Below are positions 16,809 to 24,401 of a stretch of DNA of 32,488 nucleotides, in pieces (position 1 is the first letter of the stretch; each line of letters opens with the position of its first letter). The translations under genes and the position numbers were made by a program. The stretch comes from JBOGUF01 sp050696075 (lineage in GTDB: Bacteria; Chloroflexota; Chloroflexia; Thermomicrobiales; UBA6265), in contig JBOGUF010000139.1 in the NCBI GenBank assembly GCA_050696075.1, positions 1 to 32,488 on the forward strand, written 5' to 3'. The notes beneath the pieces are model-generated. The model ran no database searches and was not told the origin of the DNA. It was given only the letters and a program-made list of their open reading frames with translations.

Positions 16809-17075
16809 CTAGCCAATGGACTTTGACTTTGACACAGCCCTAAGCTGGAGATGGCGCCAGGGGACGGGCGACAGGGCCGGCGTGTCCTCATCCGGTACGG
16901 GTTGTCCGGTCTCACGAAGGGTGGCAACGTGTCCCGCGATCGCTTCCCGCGCACGCTCCAACGCTTCCGGGACCGTTGATCCCTGGGTGCGTCACCCAGG
17001 GAACACGGGCACGGTCACGGCGTATCCGGGTCCCTCCCGATCCCATTCCAGCAAGACGGTGTAGCGACGGGTCAT
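16809..17075 (-). pseudogene. hicB: HicB-like antitoxin interrupted by an in-frame TGA inside a perfect palindrome
   Basis: The frame begins MTRRYTVLLEWDREGPGYAV and continues VTVPVFPG, then TGA, then RTQGSTVPEALERAREAIAG and HVATLRETGQPVPDEDTPAL, a textbook HicB fold. The family motif is PGCVTQG. Here the codons for Cys-Val are replaced by TGA CGC (16989-16994), which is exactly what results if the 3-nt spacer of the palindrome at 16980-17002 is inverted; no base is gained or lost. The C terminus after PALSP has also drifted from the family. The start overlaps the stop of a HicA-like remnant in an ATGA. It may be a true pseudogene or a phase-switched gene. Confidence 0.82.
16980..17002. repeat. 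Perfect 10-bp-arm palindrome with 3-nt spacer in hicB
   Basis: Left arm TCCCTGGGTG (16980-16989), spacer CGT (16990-16992), right arm CACCCAGGGA (16993-17002). On the coding minus strand the spacer reads ACG and creates TGA; the opposite orientation would read CGT and encode Cys-Val. Confidence 0.9.
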
Positions 17076-17119
17076 CGGAGCAGCTCCCTGAACTCATCGG
17101 CGGTCAGTCCGGCCTTGCG
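17072..17119 (-). pseudogene. hicA: C-terminal remnant of a HicA-like toxin
   Basis: The 15 codons RKAGLTADEFRELLR and a stop immediately precede and overlap hicB (ATGA). This ending resembles HicA/YcfA toxins, whose last helix typically reads LRKAGL followed by EEFLELL. Everything upstream has been replaced by the PIN toxin gene, whose stop is at 17127. The toxin is therefore destroyed, and the assignment rests on a short segment plus operon position. Confidence 0.55.
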
Positions 17120-17126
17120 GCCTTGC

Positions 17127-17513
17127 CTAGTAGAGCTTCAAGCCAGGGACACGGTCGAAGTGGCGTCGGTTACGGGTCAGCAGCGTCAGGTCGAGCGTGA
17201 GCGCGGTGGCAGCAATTTGGAGGTCGCCATCCGGAATGAGCTGCCGATGGCGTCGGAGCAGCGCGCGAATTCGGCCGAAGTTCTCCATGACATCGGGCGT
17301 CAGGGGAACGAGTTGAAATGTCGCAAGGTGGGTGCGAAACAGCGCCAACCGCGCCGACGGGTCTGGATCGCCGAACGCACCTTCAAAGATCTCACCGTAC
17401 GTGACGATGCTGACACCGATGCCTTCAGCGCTCAGTTCATCCAGCGTTCGCTGAGCGGTCCGAATGCCGATGAAGGCGTCAATCACCCAATCAGTATCGA
17501 CCAGATATCTCAC
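17127..17513 (-). CDS. PIN-domain ribonuclease toxin (VapC-type)
   Basis: A 128-residue PIN domain with the acidic metal-binding residues D6 (YLVDTDW), E41 (TYGEIFEG) and D97 (IPDGDLQIAATAL), and a final TRNRRHFDRVPGLKL segment. VapC-type toxins cut tRNA or rRNA when released from their antitoxin. The GTG start overlaps the antitoxin's TGA (GTGA), the usual coupled arrangement. The gene ends next to the HicA remnant, suggesting that this module landed in, or replaced, a HicAB locus. Confidence 0.93.
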   Translation of the reverse strand: MRYLVDTDWVIDAFIGIRTAQRTLDELSAEGIGVSIVTYGEIFEGAFGDPDPSARLALFRTHLATFQLVPLTPDVMENFGRIRALLRRHRQLIPDGDLQIAATALTLDLTLLTRNRRHFDRVPGLKLY

Positions 17514-17794
17514 GAACGTTCGGCCGGTCGGGTGCCTTCCTCGCGTCCGCGGTAGACGAGTTCCTTGAGGCGCTCGCCTTCCTCCACGCTTATGATGCCC
17601 GCCATGGCCTTCAAGCCGGCGCGAACCCGCTCAGGATCGTAGCCGGCCCAGATGTCCTCGATCTCATCGGTCCGGCTGAGGCGGTAGACGATACCTTCTC
17701 GTTCTAGGAGCACCGGTTCGTTCTTCGCATCGTCCAGCAAGCGGACGATGTTGCTTTCGGATGTCACTTTGACCGTTTTGCGGCTTGCAACCAT
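17510..17794 (-). CDS. Antitoxin partner of the PIN toxin
   Basis: A 94-residue protein: N-terminal strand and helix (KTVKVTSESNIVRLLDDAKN), then VLLEREGIVYRLSR, a Phd-like DNA-binding and dimerisation arrangement, and a charged C-terminal toxin-wrapping tail (EEGERLKELVYRGREEGTRP). AGGAGG lies 8 nt before the ATG. It precedes and overlaps the PIN gene, the standard antitoxin-first order, and probably represses its own operon. The exact antitoxin superfamily (Phd/YefM versus AbrB-like) is not certain. Confidence 0.83.
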   Translation of the reverse strand: MVASRKTVKVTSESNIVRLLDDAKNEPVLLEREGIVYRLSRTDEIEDIWAGYDPERVRAGLKAMAGIISVEEGERLKELVYRGREEGTRPAERS

Positions 17795-17877
17795 CCTCTG
17801 CCTCCTGTCTGGAAACCACTCTCAGCTTAGCACGATCCCCAGCAAGCAATGCCGCAGCCCCCTCAGCACTGCCGTCG

Positions 17878-18288
17878 CTAGAGGTTATGAGCCTTCTCAC
17901 CCACTCGACGAGCAAGGGCCAAGGCCGCGTTCTCTACCAGCAGTCGCACATGCTCCGGGTCAACGCTGGCGTCCACAGCCTCGCCGTCGATCTCGACGCG
18001 TGCGTGACGCGCAATGGAGTGCTGGACCTGCCTGCCCTCGGCAAGATGATCGAGCAGTACCTTTCGTATTCGCGAGGCCGTCTGCCCACGATGGGTGCCG
18101 GCGTAATTGCGCATACGGCGACGGAGGTTATTGGTCTGGCCGACATAGACTTCCACAGCGGACTCGGTTGGTATTCGGAATCGATATACGCCGGGTCCAA
18201 CCGGAACCTGAGGAATCACGAGCTTTCCGAGCTGAGACAGCGAGACCTTTCCTAGCTCTTCCCATTCAAACTCGATCGTGACGCGCAC
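17878..18288 (-). CDS. GIY-YIG nuclease-family protein
   Basis: The protein is 136 residues from the GTG at 18288, where GGAGG lies 8 nt upstream; the frame also has an ATG at 18309 without a ribosome site. The GIY-YIG core is read as PGVYRFRI, then VEVYVGQTNNLRRRMRNY, with the conserved Arg, followed by HRGQTASRIRKVLLDHLAEG. The catalytic Glu of the family may be the Glu in EHVRLLVENAAL. The domain is stand-alone, and such small proteins are of uncertain role, possibly DNA repair or mobile-element endonucleases. It is flanked by toxin-antitoxin genes and a decayed methyltransferase. Confidence 0.8.
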   Translation of the reverse strand: MRVTIEFEWEELGKVSLSQLGKLVIPQVPVGPGVYRFRIPTESAVEVYVGQTNNLRRRMRNYAGTHRGQTASRIRKVLLDHLAEGRQVQHSIARHARVEIDGEAVDASVDPEHVRLLVENAALALARRVGEKAHNL

Positions 18289-18394
18289 GTTGCCCACCTC
18301 CGATGCCATCAGGTGCGTAGCCCATAATAGGACTCGTCTAGGCTGACGATGCTTCGCGGGGTATATCCATGTGCAGGGGAGTCACGGCGAGTCG

Positions 18395-18691
18395 ATGAAC
18401 GACCAGCCGCGGCATTGGAACAGCATCCATTGGCGGGAGGCGAGCCGCACGGACGCAACGGAGCCGTCGCGGTTTGCCCGCGAGTGCGCGGCGATCATGC
18501 CGCATGCATCGGCGGTGTTGGAACTTGGCCGCGGATGGGAGCAGGACGCCGCGTTTTTTGCGCGCGATTGCCTGGGCGCTGGGTTCGAGGTACTCGACGC
18601 CGAGAGTGGCAGCGAGGGGTTTGACGAGCGGCTGTCGTCCTACGTCAAGGTGTGCGCCAGGTCGCGCGCGACGCCTGTTCCGTTGCCCTGA
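18395..18691 (+). pseudogene. Decayed SAM-dependent methyltransferase fragment
   Basis: About 98 codons. The stretch EPSRFARECAAIMPHASAVL followed by ELGRGWEQDAAFFA matches the start of small class I methyltransferases, in which motif I normally reads ELGCGPGQD; here Cys and Pro-Gly have been replaced, ruining the SAM loop. After about residue 70 the homology stops and the frame ends early, so roughly the C-terminal half is absent. It could alternatively be a short unknown gene. The following 116 bases to the cupin gene hold nothing recognisable. Confidence 0.55.
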
Positions 18692-18807
18692 GGTGGCCGT
18701 GGGGTGTGGCTCTATTTGGGGACGTCCTCTGAGGGGTGGATTCCTCTCTTCGAGTGGATTGACGGGGGTTGTGTAGGGGTTCGCGAAGCGGCGGTGTCGT
18801 CGGCAAG

Positions 18808-19161
18808 TCAGAGGGTTCTGCGCGGCGCGGCGGTGGCGGCGTCGCCGGTGTTTGGCGTGCCGGTCGACTCGATGAGGAGGACGTGTGTCTCCTCTGCCGC
18901 AAACGGCTGATGTTCGACGCCGCGGGGAACGACGTAGAGCTCGCCGGGACCGAGGGTGATGTCGCTGTGGCGGGTGCGGATGGTGAGGCGCCCCTGCAGA
19001 ACCAGGAAGAAGTCGTCCGCGTCGTCGTGCGTGTGCCAGACGAACTCCTCTTGGAGTTTGGCAACCATGACGTCGTGACCGTTGAAGGTAGCAATGGTCC
19101 GCGGCGCAAAATGGTCCGAGAACTGGGACAGCTTGTCGGCGAGGTTGACGACGCTGGTCAT
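18808..19161 (-). CDS. Cupin-domain protein
   Basis: A 117-residue single-domain cupin. Motif 1 is visible as HTHDDADDFFLVLQG and motif 2 as LGPGELYVVPRGVEHQP, giving the usual His/His/Glu-type metal ligands; the fold is a small beta barrel. Such proteins act as metal-dependent enzymes or ligand-binding regulators; no substrate is implied. GGAAGGGGAG precedes the ATG. The C terminus after TGTPNTG is a disordered tail. It is divergent from the iminopeptidase. Confidence 0.9.
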   Translation of the reverse strand: MTSVVNLADKLSQFSDHFAPRTIATFNGHDVMVAKLQEEFVWHTHDDADDFFLVLQGRLTIRTRHSDITLGPGELYVVPRGVEHQPFAAEETHVLLIESTGTPNTGDAATAAPRRTL

Positions 19162-19288
19162 GCTCCCCTTCCTGGCATTTCCTGGTCCGGTCTGATGCGG
19201 ACAATGCTACGGTGGGCGTCCCTCGATGTGCCACGTTGGGCGGCGGTCGGTCAGCGGGCGCAGCGAGCAATAGGCGGAGGAACACGGC

Positions 19289-20254
19289 GTGGCGGGGCTG
19301 TATCCAGAGATCGAACCGTACGAGCAAGGCATGCTCGACGTCGGCGACGGCAATCTGGTCTATTGGGAGACGTGCGGGAACCCCGTTGGGAAGCCGGCGG
19401 TGGTGCTGCACGGCGGGCCGGGGTCGGGGAGCACTCCGGTCTTTCGGCGGTACTTCGATCCCGATGCGTACCGGATCGTCCAGTTCGATCAGCGGGGCTG
19501 CGGCCGGAGCACGCCGCACGCGAGCGATCCAGCAGTCGATCTGGCGACGAACACGACTCATCACTTGATCGCCGACGTCGAGCGGTTGCGGGAACACCTC
19601 GGTATCGAGCGATGGCTGGTCTTCGGCGGGTCGTGGGGGGCGACGCTGGGGCTGGCGTACACGGAGCGCCATCCCGAGCGCGTCGCGGAGATGGTACTGG
19701 TCAGCATCACCAACACCTCGCGGCGGGAGGTCGAGTGGATCACGCGGGAGATGGGACGGCTCTTGCCCGAAGAGTGGGCGCGGTTTCGGGATGGGGTGCC
19801 GGAAGGGGAGCGCGATGGGAACCTGGCGGCGGCGTACAGCCGGTTGCTGAACGATCCCGATCCGGCGGTGCGGGAGCAGGCGGCGAAAGATTGGTGTACC
19901 TGGGAGGGCGTCCATGTCTCCCTCATGCGGCCGGATCAGCGCTCCAGCGCGCGCTACGACGATCCAGTCTTCCGCATGGCGTTCGCGCGGTTGGTGACCC
20001 ATTACTGGGCGCACGCGGCGTGGCTGGAAGAGGGGGTGCTGCTGAGAGAGGCAACGAAGCTCGCTGGTATCCCAGGGGTCTTGGTCCATGGCCGCCTCGA
20101 CGTGAGCGGGCCGCCGGATATCGCCTGGGAACTCGCGCGGCGGTGGCCGGAGAGCGAGTTGGTGCTGATCGAGGACGCGGGACACTGGTCGGGCCATCCC
20201 GGTATGACCGAGGCGCTGATCGCGGCGACCGATCGCTTCGCCGCGCGCTCCTAG
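19289..20254 (+). CDS. pip: Proline iminopeptidase (alpha/beta hydrolase, family S33)
   Basis: The 321-residue protein has the family oxyanion motif HGGPG (residues 41-45), the DQRGCGRSTPH segment, the nucleophile elbow GGSWG (Ser115), and near the C terminus the catalytic Asp (HGRLDVSGP) and His (EDAGHWSG). It removes N-terminal proline from peptides in the cytoplasm; length and motifs match the family fully. The GTG start has GGAGGA 7 nt upstream. It is transcribed alone, and the noncoding region after it contains decayed repeats. Confidence 0.94.
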   Translation: MAGLYPEIEPYEQGMLDVGDGNLVYWETCGNPVGKPAVVLHGGPGSGSTPVFRRYFDPDAYRIVQFDQRGCGRSTPHASDPAVDLATNTTHHLIADVERLREHLGIERWLVFGGSWGATLGLAYTERHPERVAEMVLVSITNTSRREVEWITREMGRLLPEEWARFRDGVPEGERDGNLAAAYSRLLNDPDPAVREQAAKDWCTWEGVHVSLMRPDQRSSARYDDPVFRMAFARLVTHYWAHAAWLEEGVLLREATKLAGIPGVLVHGRLDVSGPPDIAWELARRWPESELVLIEDAGHWSGHPGMTEALIAATDRFAARS

Positions 20255-20558
20255 AACGCGGACCCGGCGTTGATGGCGTTGTCCGAGATGATCGGACCGT
20301 GGTGGACGGCGGGCGCCGCCCTGGACTGCAGTCCGGGCTCAGTGACGGAAGTCGGCTGGAAGCCGACTGGCAAGCGGACCGGGTGTGCCGATGATGTAGG
20401 CGAGTGGCAGACACGGCGGGATGAATCGACGAAGCCTCTTGCATTGTCAGGACGGGCTTTTCCAGGGCTGTGCACGACGACCGTGCATGCGGTGGATGGC
20501 GCTCTGGTCCAGCGGGAGAACGGGAGATGGTGACCATGTACATGGAGGATCTAGGTCG
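20255..20558. other. Noncoding region with decayed palindromic repeats
   Basis: No gene is supported. The first bases after the iminopeptidase stop (GCGGACCCGGCGTTGATGG) resemble a degraded family B repeat. Small perfect or near-perfect palindromes follow, for example GGACTGCAGTCC near 20333 and GTCGGCTGGAAGCCGAC near 20350. The region ends at the YoeB fragment. Confidence 0.5.
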
Positions 20559-20759
20559 CGGGATCGACGCGTGGCGCCGCGCGTTCTCGATCTGGTCGAA
20601 GCGGTGATGTGCAATCCGTTTGCTGGGATCGGCAAGCCAGAGCGGTTGAAGCACCTCGATCCTGACACGTGGTCGCGGCGGATCACGCGGGGGAACCGGC
20701 TCGTCTATCACGTCGCGGCCAACCGGACTACCTTCCTCCAAGCACGTTATCACTACTGA
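20559..20759 (+). pseudogene. 5'-truncated YoeB-family toxin fragment
   Basis: About 66 codons read RDRRVAPRVLDLVEAV, then IGKPERLKHLDPDTWSRRIT and TTFLQARYHY, the C-terminal two thirds of a YoeB/Txe toxin, ending in the catalytic His-Tyr. The N-terminal strand and helix are missing, and the conserved QEHRL is altered to RGNRL, removing the catalytic Glu-His region. No antitoxin precedes it. An intact relative lies at 23480-23812, with about 78% nucleotide similarity by eye, so the copies are old duplicates. Confidence 0.78.
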
Positions 20760-20766
20760 TTGGCAT

Positions 20767-22119
20767 TCACCCGCCGGACCAGACGTGGGAGGGGTGTTTG
20801 GGAAAGAGGATGGGCAGGAGGGCGCGGGCGTCGTCGGTGGTGGCCGCGCAGTCGGGGTAGGCGTGCTGAAGCTCGGCGAGCGATCGGAATCCGAAGAGGA
20901 GTTGGAGGAAGGTTAAGTCGGGAAAGGCGGCGTCGCCTTCTTCGACGTCGACCGGCGTCCAGGGGGCGACGGTGATGCGACCTTCCTGGAACGTGAAGAG
21001 GAGACCGGCGCGGTAGAAGCTGACCGTCAGCTCGCCCGAGTAGCCGGCCTGCGGCGAGGCCGCCAGGCGTTGTTCCAGGGCGGGGACGATATGAAGGACG
21101 AAGGCGGAGAGGTCGGGAACGCGGACAAACCAGGAGTACGGCGTGCCGATCTGGGGCAGGCGGTGCGGGATGGTGTCGTAGATCGGGTGCTGCTCGCCCA
21201 AACCGAAGTGCAATGCCTCGAACTGCCCGCCGTCGCGTTTTGCGTACTCGTCGCCGGTGGCGTCCAGGTAGCGCAGCAGGCTGGGCGTGACCGACAGGAA
21301 GGGCACGCCGGGCGTGAGCTCGTACAGGCGGACGCCGATAGCCGAACCCCATAGCTTGCGGGGGTGGATCACCAGACCGACGGGCTTATCCGCGGGTTCT
21401 GCCGTCTCGATCACGCGGAACTCGCTACGCATGCCGCTCTTGTCGCCGCGTTGCTCGAGGTCGTAGCGCCAGAGTGCCTCATCGCGCGGGGAGGCGACAA
21501 TGGAGCGCGCGGTTGCCTGCCGGTACCTCTCCATGATGAACGGCAGGTCGTCGGTCGTGGCCGGGCGGAAGCGGTAGGGTTCCGGCGCCCCTTCGTTCAG
21601 CGTGGGGACGTGCTGCCGGTTGCCGATGCGGTTGGCGTCGAGACTGAGCGCCATTTCGTACCCGAACTGCCGGTAGTACCAGGGGATGCCGGTGATGCCC
21701 TGGACCAATTCGCCCCGTGCCGCGCTCCAGCGGTGGGCCTCGTGCATCTGGGCACGCACCAGGCCGCGCCGGCGGTAGGCGGGATCGGTGCTAACGATGT
21801 CGGGCTGGCCAACCTTGAAGGGGATGCCCTCGTAGGTCCATTTCTGTGAGATGAGTCCCAGGGAGGAGACGATCTTCCCGGTGGTGGTGTCCTCGACGAG
21901 CATGAAATCGCCGGGGCTGAACGTGGGATGCTGGCCGCTCATCAGGTCGAGGACGAAGTGATAGAGACGTTCCAGGGGGGCCGTCTCGCCGGCGGCGAGC
22001 AGCGTGTTGGCGTGGAACTCGGCCAGCGGCTCGCGATCCGCGAGGCTCGCTCGGCGCAAGATCAGGCCGTTGCCCAGGTCTTGAAGAGTGGCTGGCTCGG
22101 CCCGCGTCTCGTCTGCCAT
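20767..22119 (-). CDS. GNAT N-acetyltransferase, Eis-like
   Basis: A 450-residue protein with an N-terminal GNAT domain whose acetyl-CoA loop reads QPDIVSTDPAYRRRGLVRAQ, a second degenerate GNAT-like region, and a C-terminal sterol-carrier-like domain. This is the three-part architecture of Eis and related multi-site acetyltransferases, which modify amines, including aminoglycosides, peptides or lysines; the native substrate is unknown. The start codon is 5 nt after the stop of the SMP-30 gene, with no ribosome site of its own, implying translational coupling in an operon. Confidence 0.88.
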   Translation of the reverse strand: MADETRAEPATLQDLGNGLILRRASLADREPLAEFHANTLLAAGETAPLERLYHFVLDLMSGQHPTFSPGDFMLVEDTTTGKIVSSLGLISQKWTYEGIPFKVGQPDIVSTDPAYRRRGLVRAQMHEAHRWSAARGELVQGITGIPWYYRQFGYEMALSLDANRIGNRQHVPTLNEGAPEPYRFRPATTDDLPFIMERYRQATARSIVASPRDEALWRYDLEQRGDKSGMRSEFRVIETAEPADKPVGLVIHPRKLWGSAIGVRLYELTPGVPFLSVTPSLLRYLDATGDEYAKRDGGQFEALHFGLGEQHPIYDTIPHRLPQIGTPYSWFVRVPDLSAFVLHIVPALEQRLAASPQAGYSGELTVSFYRAGLLFTFQEGRITVAPWTPVDVEEGDAAFPDLTFLQLLFGFRSLAELQHAYPDCAATTDDARALLPILFPKHPSHVWSGG

Positions 22120-22124
22120 TGGGC

Positions 22125-23030
22125 TTAGAACGTCTTCGCGCCGTTGACGGGGAGGAGGACCGAATAGATGGCGGTGGTGGCGCAGATAAAGAGGCGGTTG
22201 CGTTTGGGGCCGCCGAAGACGACGTTGGCGACGCGCTCGGGGACGTAGACCTTGCCGATCAGGGCGCCGTCCGAGTCGATACAGTGGACGCCGTCGCCGG
22301 CGCTGGTCCAGATGCGGCCAGCGTCGTCGCAGCGGAAGCCGTCGAAGGCGCCGACGGTGCAGGTGGCGAAGACGTCGCCGCCGGTCAGTTTGCCGTCGTC
22401 CGAGACATCGAAGACGCGGATGTGGCGGGGGTTCACTGAGCTGCCGGTGTCGGCGATGTAGAGGCGCGTCTCGTCGGGCGAGAAGGCGAGGCCGTTCGGG
22501 CGGTCGAAGTCGTCGGCGACGATCTCACAGGCGCCGCTCGAGGGATCGACGCGGTAGACGTTATTGCCGTCGATTTCGATGTCGGCGCGATGTCCCTCGT
22601 AGTCGGATTCGATGCCATAGGGTGGGTCGGTGAACCAGATCGAGCCGTCGGAGTGGACGACGACGTCGTTGGGGCTGTTGAGGCGCTGGCCCTGGTAGCG
22701 GTCGGCGATGACGGTGATCGAGCCGTCGTGCTCGGTGCGGCTGACGCGGCGGCCGCCGTGCTCGCAACTGATGAGGCGCCCCTGGCGGTCGACGGTGTGG
22801 CCGTTGGTGTAGTTGGCGGAGTGGCGGAAGACGCCGGTTGTGCCGGTGGTTTCGTCCCAGCGCAGGATGCGGTCGTTGGGGATGTCGCTCCAGACGAGGT
22901 AGCGGCCGGCGGGGAAGTAGGCCGGGCCTTCAGCCCAGCGGCTGCCTTCGGCGATCTTCTCGACCTGAGCGCTGGTTTTGACGCACGACTTGAATCGGTC
23001 GTCGATGATCTCGAAGTCGCTGTCCGCCAT
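22125..23030 (-). CDS. SMP-30/gluconolactonase-family lactonase
   Basis: A 301-residue six-bladed beta-propeller hydrolase. Family motifs include the first metal-ligand Glu in RWAEGPAYFP, LNSPNDVVVHSDGSIWFTDP with its Asn/Asp ligands, RPNGLAFSPDETRLYIADT, and DGFRCDDAGRIW near the end. These enzymes hydrolyse sugar lactones or related esters using a divalent metal. The frame extends upstream to 23132, but the ATG at 23030 follows AAGGAGAGG and starts the homology. It is the first gene of a two-gene operon with the acetyltransferase and is divergent from Phd-YoeB. Confidence 0.92.
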   Translation of the reverse strand: MADSDFEIIDDRFKSCVKTSAQVEKIAEGSRWAEGPAYFPAGRYLVWSDIPNDRILRWDETTGTTGVFRHSANYTNGHTVDRQGRLISCEHGGRRVSRTEHDGSITVIADRYQGQRLNSPNDVVVHSDGSIWFTDPPYGIESDYEGHRADIEIDGNNVYRVDPSSGACEIVADDFDRPNGLAFSPDETRLYIADTGSSVNPRHIRVFDVSDDGKLTGGDVFATCTVGAFDGFRCDDAGRIWTSAGDGVHCIDSDGALIGKVYVPERVANVVFGGPKRNRLFICATTAIYSVLLPVNGAKTF

Positions 23031-23163
23031 GCGTGCCTCTCCTTTGAGTGCGCCGATCCCGCGGACCGTGCCGCGAAGGCGCATGATGAGGTAGGCGCGG
23101 GCGAACGTCAACGAACGAGGTGGCGCGGGCACAGTCCTAACCTTGCGTGGCGATCATGCAACA

Positions 23164-23182
23164 TGTACGGTATTCCTGTACG
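23164..23182. promoter_or_regulatory. Candidate operator upstream of Phd-YoeB
   Basis: Two TGTACG hexamers (23164-23169 and 23177-23182) are spaced 13 nt start to start, within a GTAC-containing, partly palindromic stretch about 35 nt before the antitoxin start. Phd/YefM antitoxins bind paired short sites of this kind. No strong promoter boxes were assigned. Confidence 0.35.
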
Positions 23183-23214
23183 TGATTGGCATCGATGTCG
23201 AGGGAGACCGTGGC

Positions 23215-23493
23215 GTGGAGACAACGTACACCGAGGCGCGGGCGCATTTGGCGGCGCTGCTCGATCGAGTGAGCCGCGATCGTGAACCGGTCATCATTCG
23301 ACGTCGGAATGGCGAAGACGTGGCGCTGATCGCCGCCGATGAATTGTCGAGCCTGCTGGAAAGCGTGCATCTGATCCGGTCGCCGGCCAACGCCGAGCGG
23401 CTGTTGGCCGCGTTGGCACGCGCCAAGGAGGGCACGACAGTAGCCCAATCGGTGGAGTCTCTGCGCGAGGAGCTTGGTCTTGCCGACCGGTGA
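23215..23493 (+). CDS. Phd/YefM-family antitoxin
   Basis: A 92-residue antitoxin. The N-terminal TTYTEARAHLAALLDRVSRD, then EPVIIRRRNGEDVALIAADE is the Phd/YefM DNA-binding and dimer domain; the C-terminal helix (NAERLLAALARAKEGTTVAQ) wraps the toxin. The GTG at 23215 is chosen because GAGGGAGA lies 8 nt before it and the fold begins there; the frame is open to 23143. The toxin gene overlaps its 3' end, so the two are made together, and a candidate operator lies upstream. Confidence 0.92.
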   Translation: METTYTEARAHLAALLDRVSRDREPVIIRRRNGEDVALIAADELSSLLESVHLIRSPANAERLLAALARAKEGTTVAQSVESLREELGLADR

Positions 23494-23812
23494 GCGACCG
23501 CCGCGGGGGCGGGCGAGTGTCTTCGATCCGGCCTTTCGCGACGACTTGCGGCATTGGGTTGAGCGGGACCGGCGGATAGCGATGCGCATTCTCGATCTCG
23601 TCGAGGCGGTCATGCGCGATCCATTCGACGGCATCGGCAAGCCGGAGCGCCTGAAGTATCTCGATGCGGATACCTGGTCGCGACGAATCACGCAAGAGCA
23701 CCGGCTCGTTCATCACGTCAGCGGCGCGCGGGTGACGTTCCTTCAGGCGCGCTACCACTACTACTCCGTTGTGTTTGCACCGCCGCGGTCCGCGCCGCGA
23801 GCGCGCATGTAA
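23480..23812 (+). CDS. YoeB/Txe-family mRNA interferase toxin
   Basis: A toxin of about 110 residues, starting at a TTG at 23480 (GAGGAG 7 nt upstream) or 23474. Core motifs are FDPAFRDDLRHWVERDRR, GIGKPERLKYLDADTWSRRI, the catalytic QEHRLVHHV, and ARYHYY, giving the Arg, Glu, His and C-terminal Tyr of ribosome-dependent RNases. It cleaves mRNA on the ribosome until bound by the antitoxin. The last 15 residues (VVFAPPRSAPRARM) extend past the usual end at the HY motif and may be a drifted stop. A truncated copy sits at 20559. Confidence 0.9.
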   Translation: MPTGERPPRGRASVFDPAFRDDLRHWVERDRRIAMRILDLVEAVMRDPFDGIGKPERLKYLDADTWSRRITQEHRLVHHVSGARVTFLQARYHYYSVVFAPPRSAPRARM

Positions 23813-23965
23813 CGACCATGTTCGTTCGCGTCGGCGCGGTGATGCATCCGATGTTGCCGCTCCGGGTTAGAGAGTGGCAGTGGGCGCTCACGGGGGCGCC
23901 CAAGCGATGACCCGGCGGCGACCATGGGCGAACGACGTGGTTGCCGGCGCGGAGGGATATGGGAC

Positions 23966-24235
23966 ATGACGCGGTTCATTGACGAACGAGGGACGACCAT
24001 CGCGGGCGGAATGGCCAAACGGCTGATTGCCGCCAGCCTGGCGGCGACGTTGCTGCTCGGCGGCGCGACCGGCGTCGGCACGGCGTTCGCGGCCGACGAG
24101 GCGGAGGAGTGCGAGGCCGACCGCTCCAACCACTTGCTCGGCGGTCTCCTGACCGGCCCCTTGACCTTCATCTCCGATCTGCTTCCGTTCACCATCGCCG
24201 GTGAGCAGCACCCCGTCTGCGAGGACGACGCCTAG
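23966..24235 (+). CDS. Small predicted secreted protein of unknown function
   Basis: An 89-residue protein from the ATG at 23966 (GGAGGGA upstream; a second start at 24011 gives a classical signal peptide). The segment MAKRLIAASLAATLLLGGAT followed by GVGTAFAADE is a signal peptide with an AFA-A cleavage site. The mature part is about 45 residues and holds two cysteines (EECEAD and HPVCEDD), possibly one disulfide, around a hydrophobic stretch (LGGLLTGPLTFISDLLPF). No family was recognised. It ends just before a dispersed element. Confidence 0.65.
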   Translation: MTRFIDERGTTIAGGMAKRLIAASLAATLLLGGATGVGTAFAADEAEECEADRSNHLLGGLLTGPLTFISDLLPFTIAGEQHPVCEDDA

Positions 24236-24250
24236 GCCGCGATTGCACCC

Positions 24251-24394
24251 CGTCAGGCTGAGGCATCGCAGCATCCCCGCGCGCAGCGCAGCGGCCCCCC
24301 AACCCCCAATCCTGGGGGAGCACGACGGAGCGGCGTCGCCGGGGGCTGCCCGTCGGTTCCTCAGGGCGTGCTTCGGCGTCGCCTCAGCATGAGG
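24251..24394 (+). repeat. Palindromic dispersed element, copy A2
   Basis: Same architecture as A1 and A3: left end CGTCAGGCTGAGGC, inner arms GCATCCCC (24271-24278) and GGGGCTGC (24342-24349), 63-bp core in the A3 orientation, right end GCCTCAGCATGAGGG. It lies between the small secreted protein and a truncated PPOX gene whose end it abuts. Confidence 0.85.
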
Positions 24395-24401
24395 GAGCCT
24401 G

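Noticed and set aside
18338..20197. A 619-codon minus-strand open frame
   Set aside because: It runs across the iminopeptidase, cupin and methyltransferase fragment on the opposite strand or frame, has Arg/Pro-rich shadow composition and no ribosome site or domain.
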